6,190 nt of DNA, taken from the NCBI GenBank assembly GCA_017551645.1, contig JAFZLE010000117.1:1-6190 (forward strand), given 5' to 3'. The notes beneath the pieces were generated by a model, which was not told where the DNA came from, searched no databases, and saw only the letters and a list, made by a program, of their open reading frames with translations. Shown here one piece after another: positions 5,468 to 6,190 of this stretch. Origin of the DNA: Clostridia bacterium (GTDB lineage Bacteria > Bacillota > Clostridia > Christensenellales > Aristaeellaceae). The position numbers and the translations under genes were made by a program. How positions within the stretch are numbered: position 1 is the first letter of the stretch; every line of letters begins with the position of its first letter.

Positions 5468-6190
5468 ATGCTTGAGATAAATGATCTAAGCGTAAAATAC
5501 TCGTCTTTGCTGGCGCTTGACCGGGTCTCGTTCAGTCTGGCTCCGGGGCAGTGGCTGATGCTGGCGGGGCCAAACGGCGCGGGGAAATCCACGGTGGTGG
5601 AAGCTATAGCCCAGGGCGTGAAGTATACGGGCAGCATCCGTTACATGGGAAAAGACATAAGCCGCATGAGCGACCGTGAAAGGGCCAGGGCGATAGGCGT
5701 GCTGTCCCAGAAAAACCATGTGAATTACGCCTATACCGTGGAAGAAGTGGTCGGCTTGGGCAGATATGCCCACGGCAGGAATTTCCTGTCGAAAACCGAC
5801 AAGAACGACCGTGACCTGATAGAAAAAGCGCTGGACATCACGGGGCTTGAAGCATTCAGGCACACCAGCGTGCTGCAGCTTTCCGGAGGTGAACTCCAAA
5901 GGGTGTTCCTTGCTCAGGTATTCGCCCAGGACCCCAGTATACTTATACTTGATGAGCCTGCGAATCACCTGGACCTTATCTATCAGAAACACGTATTCTC
6001 ACTTATAGGCGAGTGGCTTAAGGGCGAAAACCGGGGAGTGATAAGCGTGGTGCACGACCTGTCACTGGCCAAAAAGTACGGCACCTGCGCCGTGCTGCTG
6101 GATAAAGGCAGGGTCGCCGCGAAAGGCGGCACTGATCTCTGCCTTTCCAGGGAGAAACTGATGGAAGTATACTCGATGGATGTATACGAG
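5468..6190 (+). CDS. btuD: BtuD/FecE-type ABC transporter ATPase, 3' end outside the window
   Basis: Cytosolic ATPase that powers the importer. 241 codons are visible and the frame is still open at the right edge, at about the full family length (roughly 250-270). All nucleotide-binding elements are present: Walker A GPNGAGKST at 34-42, Q-loop Gln81 in VLSQKN, signature LSGGE at 138-142, Walker B ILILDEP at 158-164 with Glu163, D-loop NHLD at 166-169 and H-loop His196 in VVHD. The residue after DEP is Ala165, where this family usually has Thr, a minor change. The frame starts at ATG 5468, 6 bases after the permease stop. An AAGG lies 11 bases upstream, with GGAGG a little farther away inside the permease end. 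Its order after the binding protein and permease completes a BtuF-C-D set under the riboswitch. Confidence 0.94.
   Translation, partial: MLEINDLSVKYSSLLALDRVSFSLAPGQWLMLAGPNGAGKSTVVEAIAQGVKYTGSIRYMGKDISRMSDRERARAIGVLSQKNHVNYAYTVEEVVGLGRYAHGRNFLSKTDKNDRDLIEKALDITGLEAFRHTSVLQLSGGELQRVFLAQVFAQDPSILILDEPANHLDLIYQKHVFSLIGEWLKGENRGVISVVHDLSLAKKYGTCAVLLDKGRVAAKGGTDLCLSREKLMEVYSMDVYE

Overview
The window comes from a bacterium that looks like a moderately GC-rich Firmicute, probably of the class Clostridia. The evidence is strong AGGAGG-type ribosome binding sites, near-consensus sigma-A promoters, GTG and TTG starts with tight stop/start overlaps, and a stand-alone tandem-ACT protein of a type common in Clostridia. 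The exact lineage cannot be read from the sequence.

The window holds two divergent transcription units separated by about 475 bases of regulatory DNA (2976-3451).

The leftward unit (minus strand, 2975 to 1) reads tandem-ACT protein, alanine racemase (alr), a five-helix membrane protein of unknown function, the 16S rRNA methyltransferase RsmD, and the start of phosphopantetheine adenylyltransferase (coaD), which leaves the window. These are housekeeping genes for D-alanine and cell wall supply, ribosome modification and coenzyme A synthesis. They are packed with a GTGA overlap, a 13-base gap, a 31-base gap and a TTGA overlap. A strong promoter precedes the ACT gene. A second promoter-like sequence lies directly on the rsmD start, in an unusual position.

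The rightward unit (plus strand, 3120 to 6190) is a cobalamin uptake operon. A near-consensus promoter leads into a cobalamin riboswitch (aptamer about 3134-3322, closed by a perfect 7-bp P1). Next come a hairpin whose loop can kiss loop L5 of the aptamer, and a leader segment with a ladder of mutually exclusive helices ending at the ribosome binding site. The genes that follow encode a secreted BtuF-like binding protein, a BtuC/FecCD-type permease and a BtuD-type ATPase that is still open at the window edge. The riboswitch is expected to shut off synthesis of the transporter when intracellular cobalamin is sufficient.

The points most worth following are the apparent A:B / B:C / C:D switching ladder at the binding-protein start, the L5-L13 kissing pair, a 7+7 inverted repeat placed exactly midway between the two divergent -35 boxes, the lack of a lipobox in the binding protein, a GC-rich hairpin between binding protein and permease, and the promoter overlapping the rsmD start codon. 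All genes belong to known families apart from the membrane protein. I do not see a convincing wholly new system.
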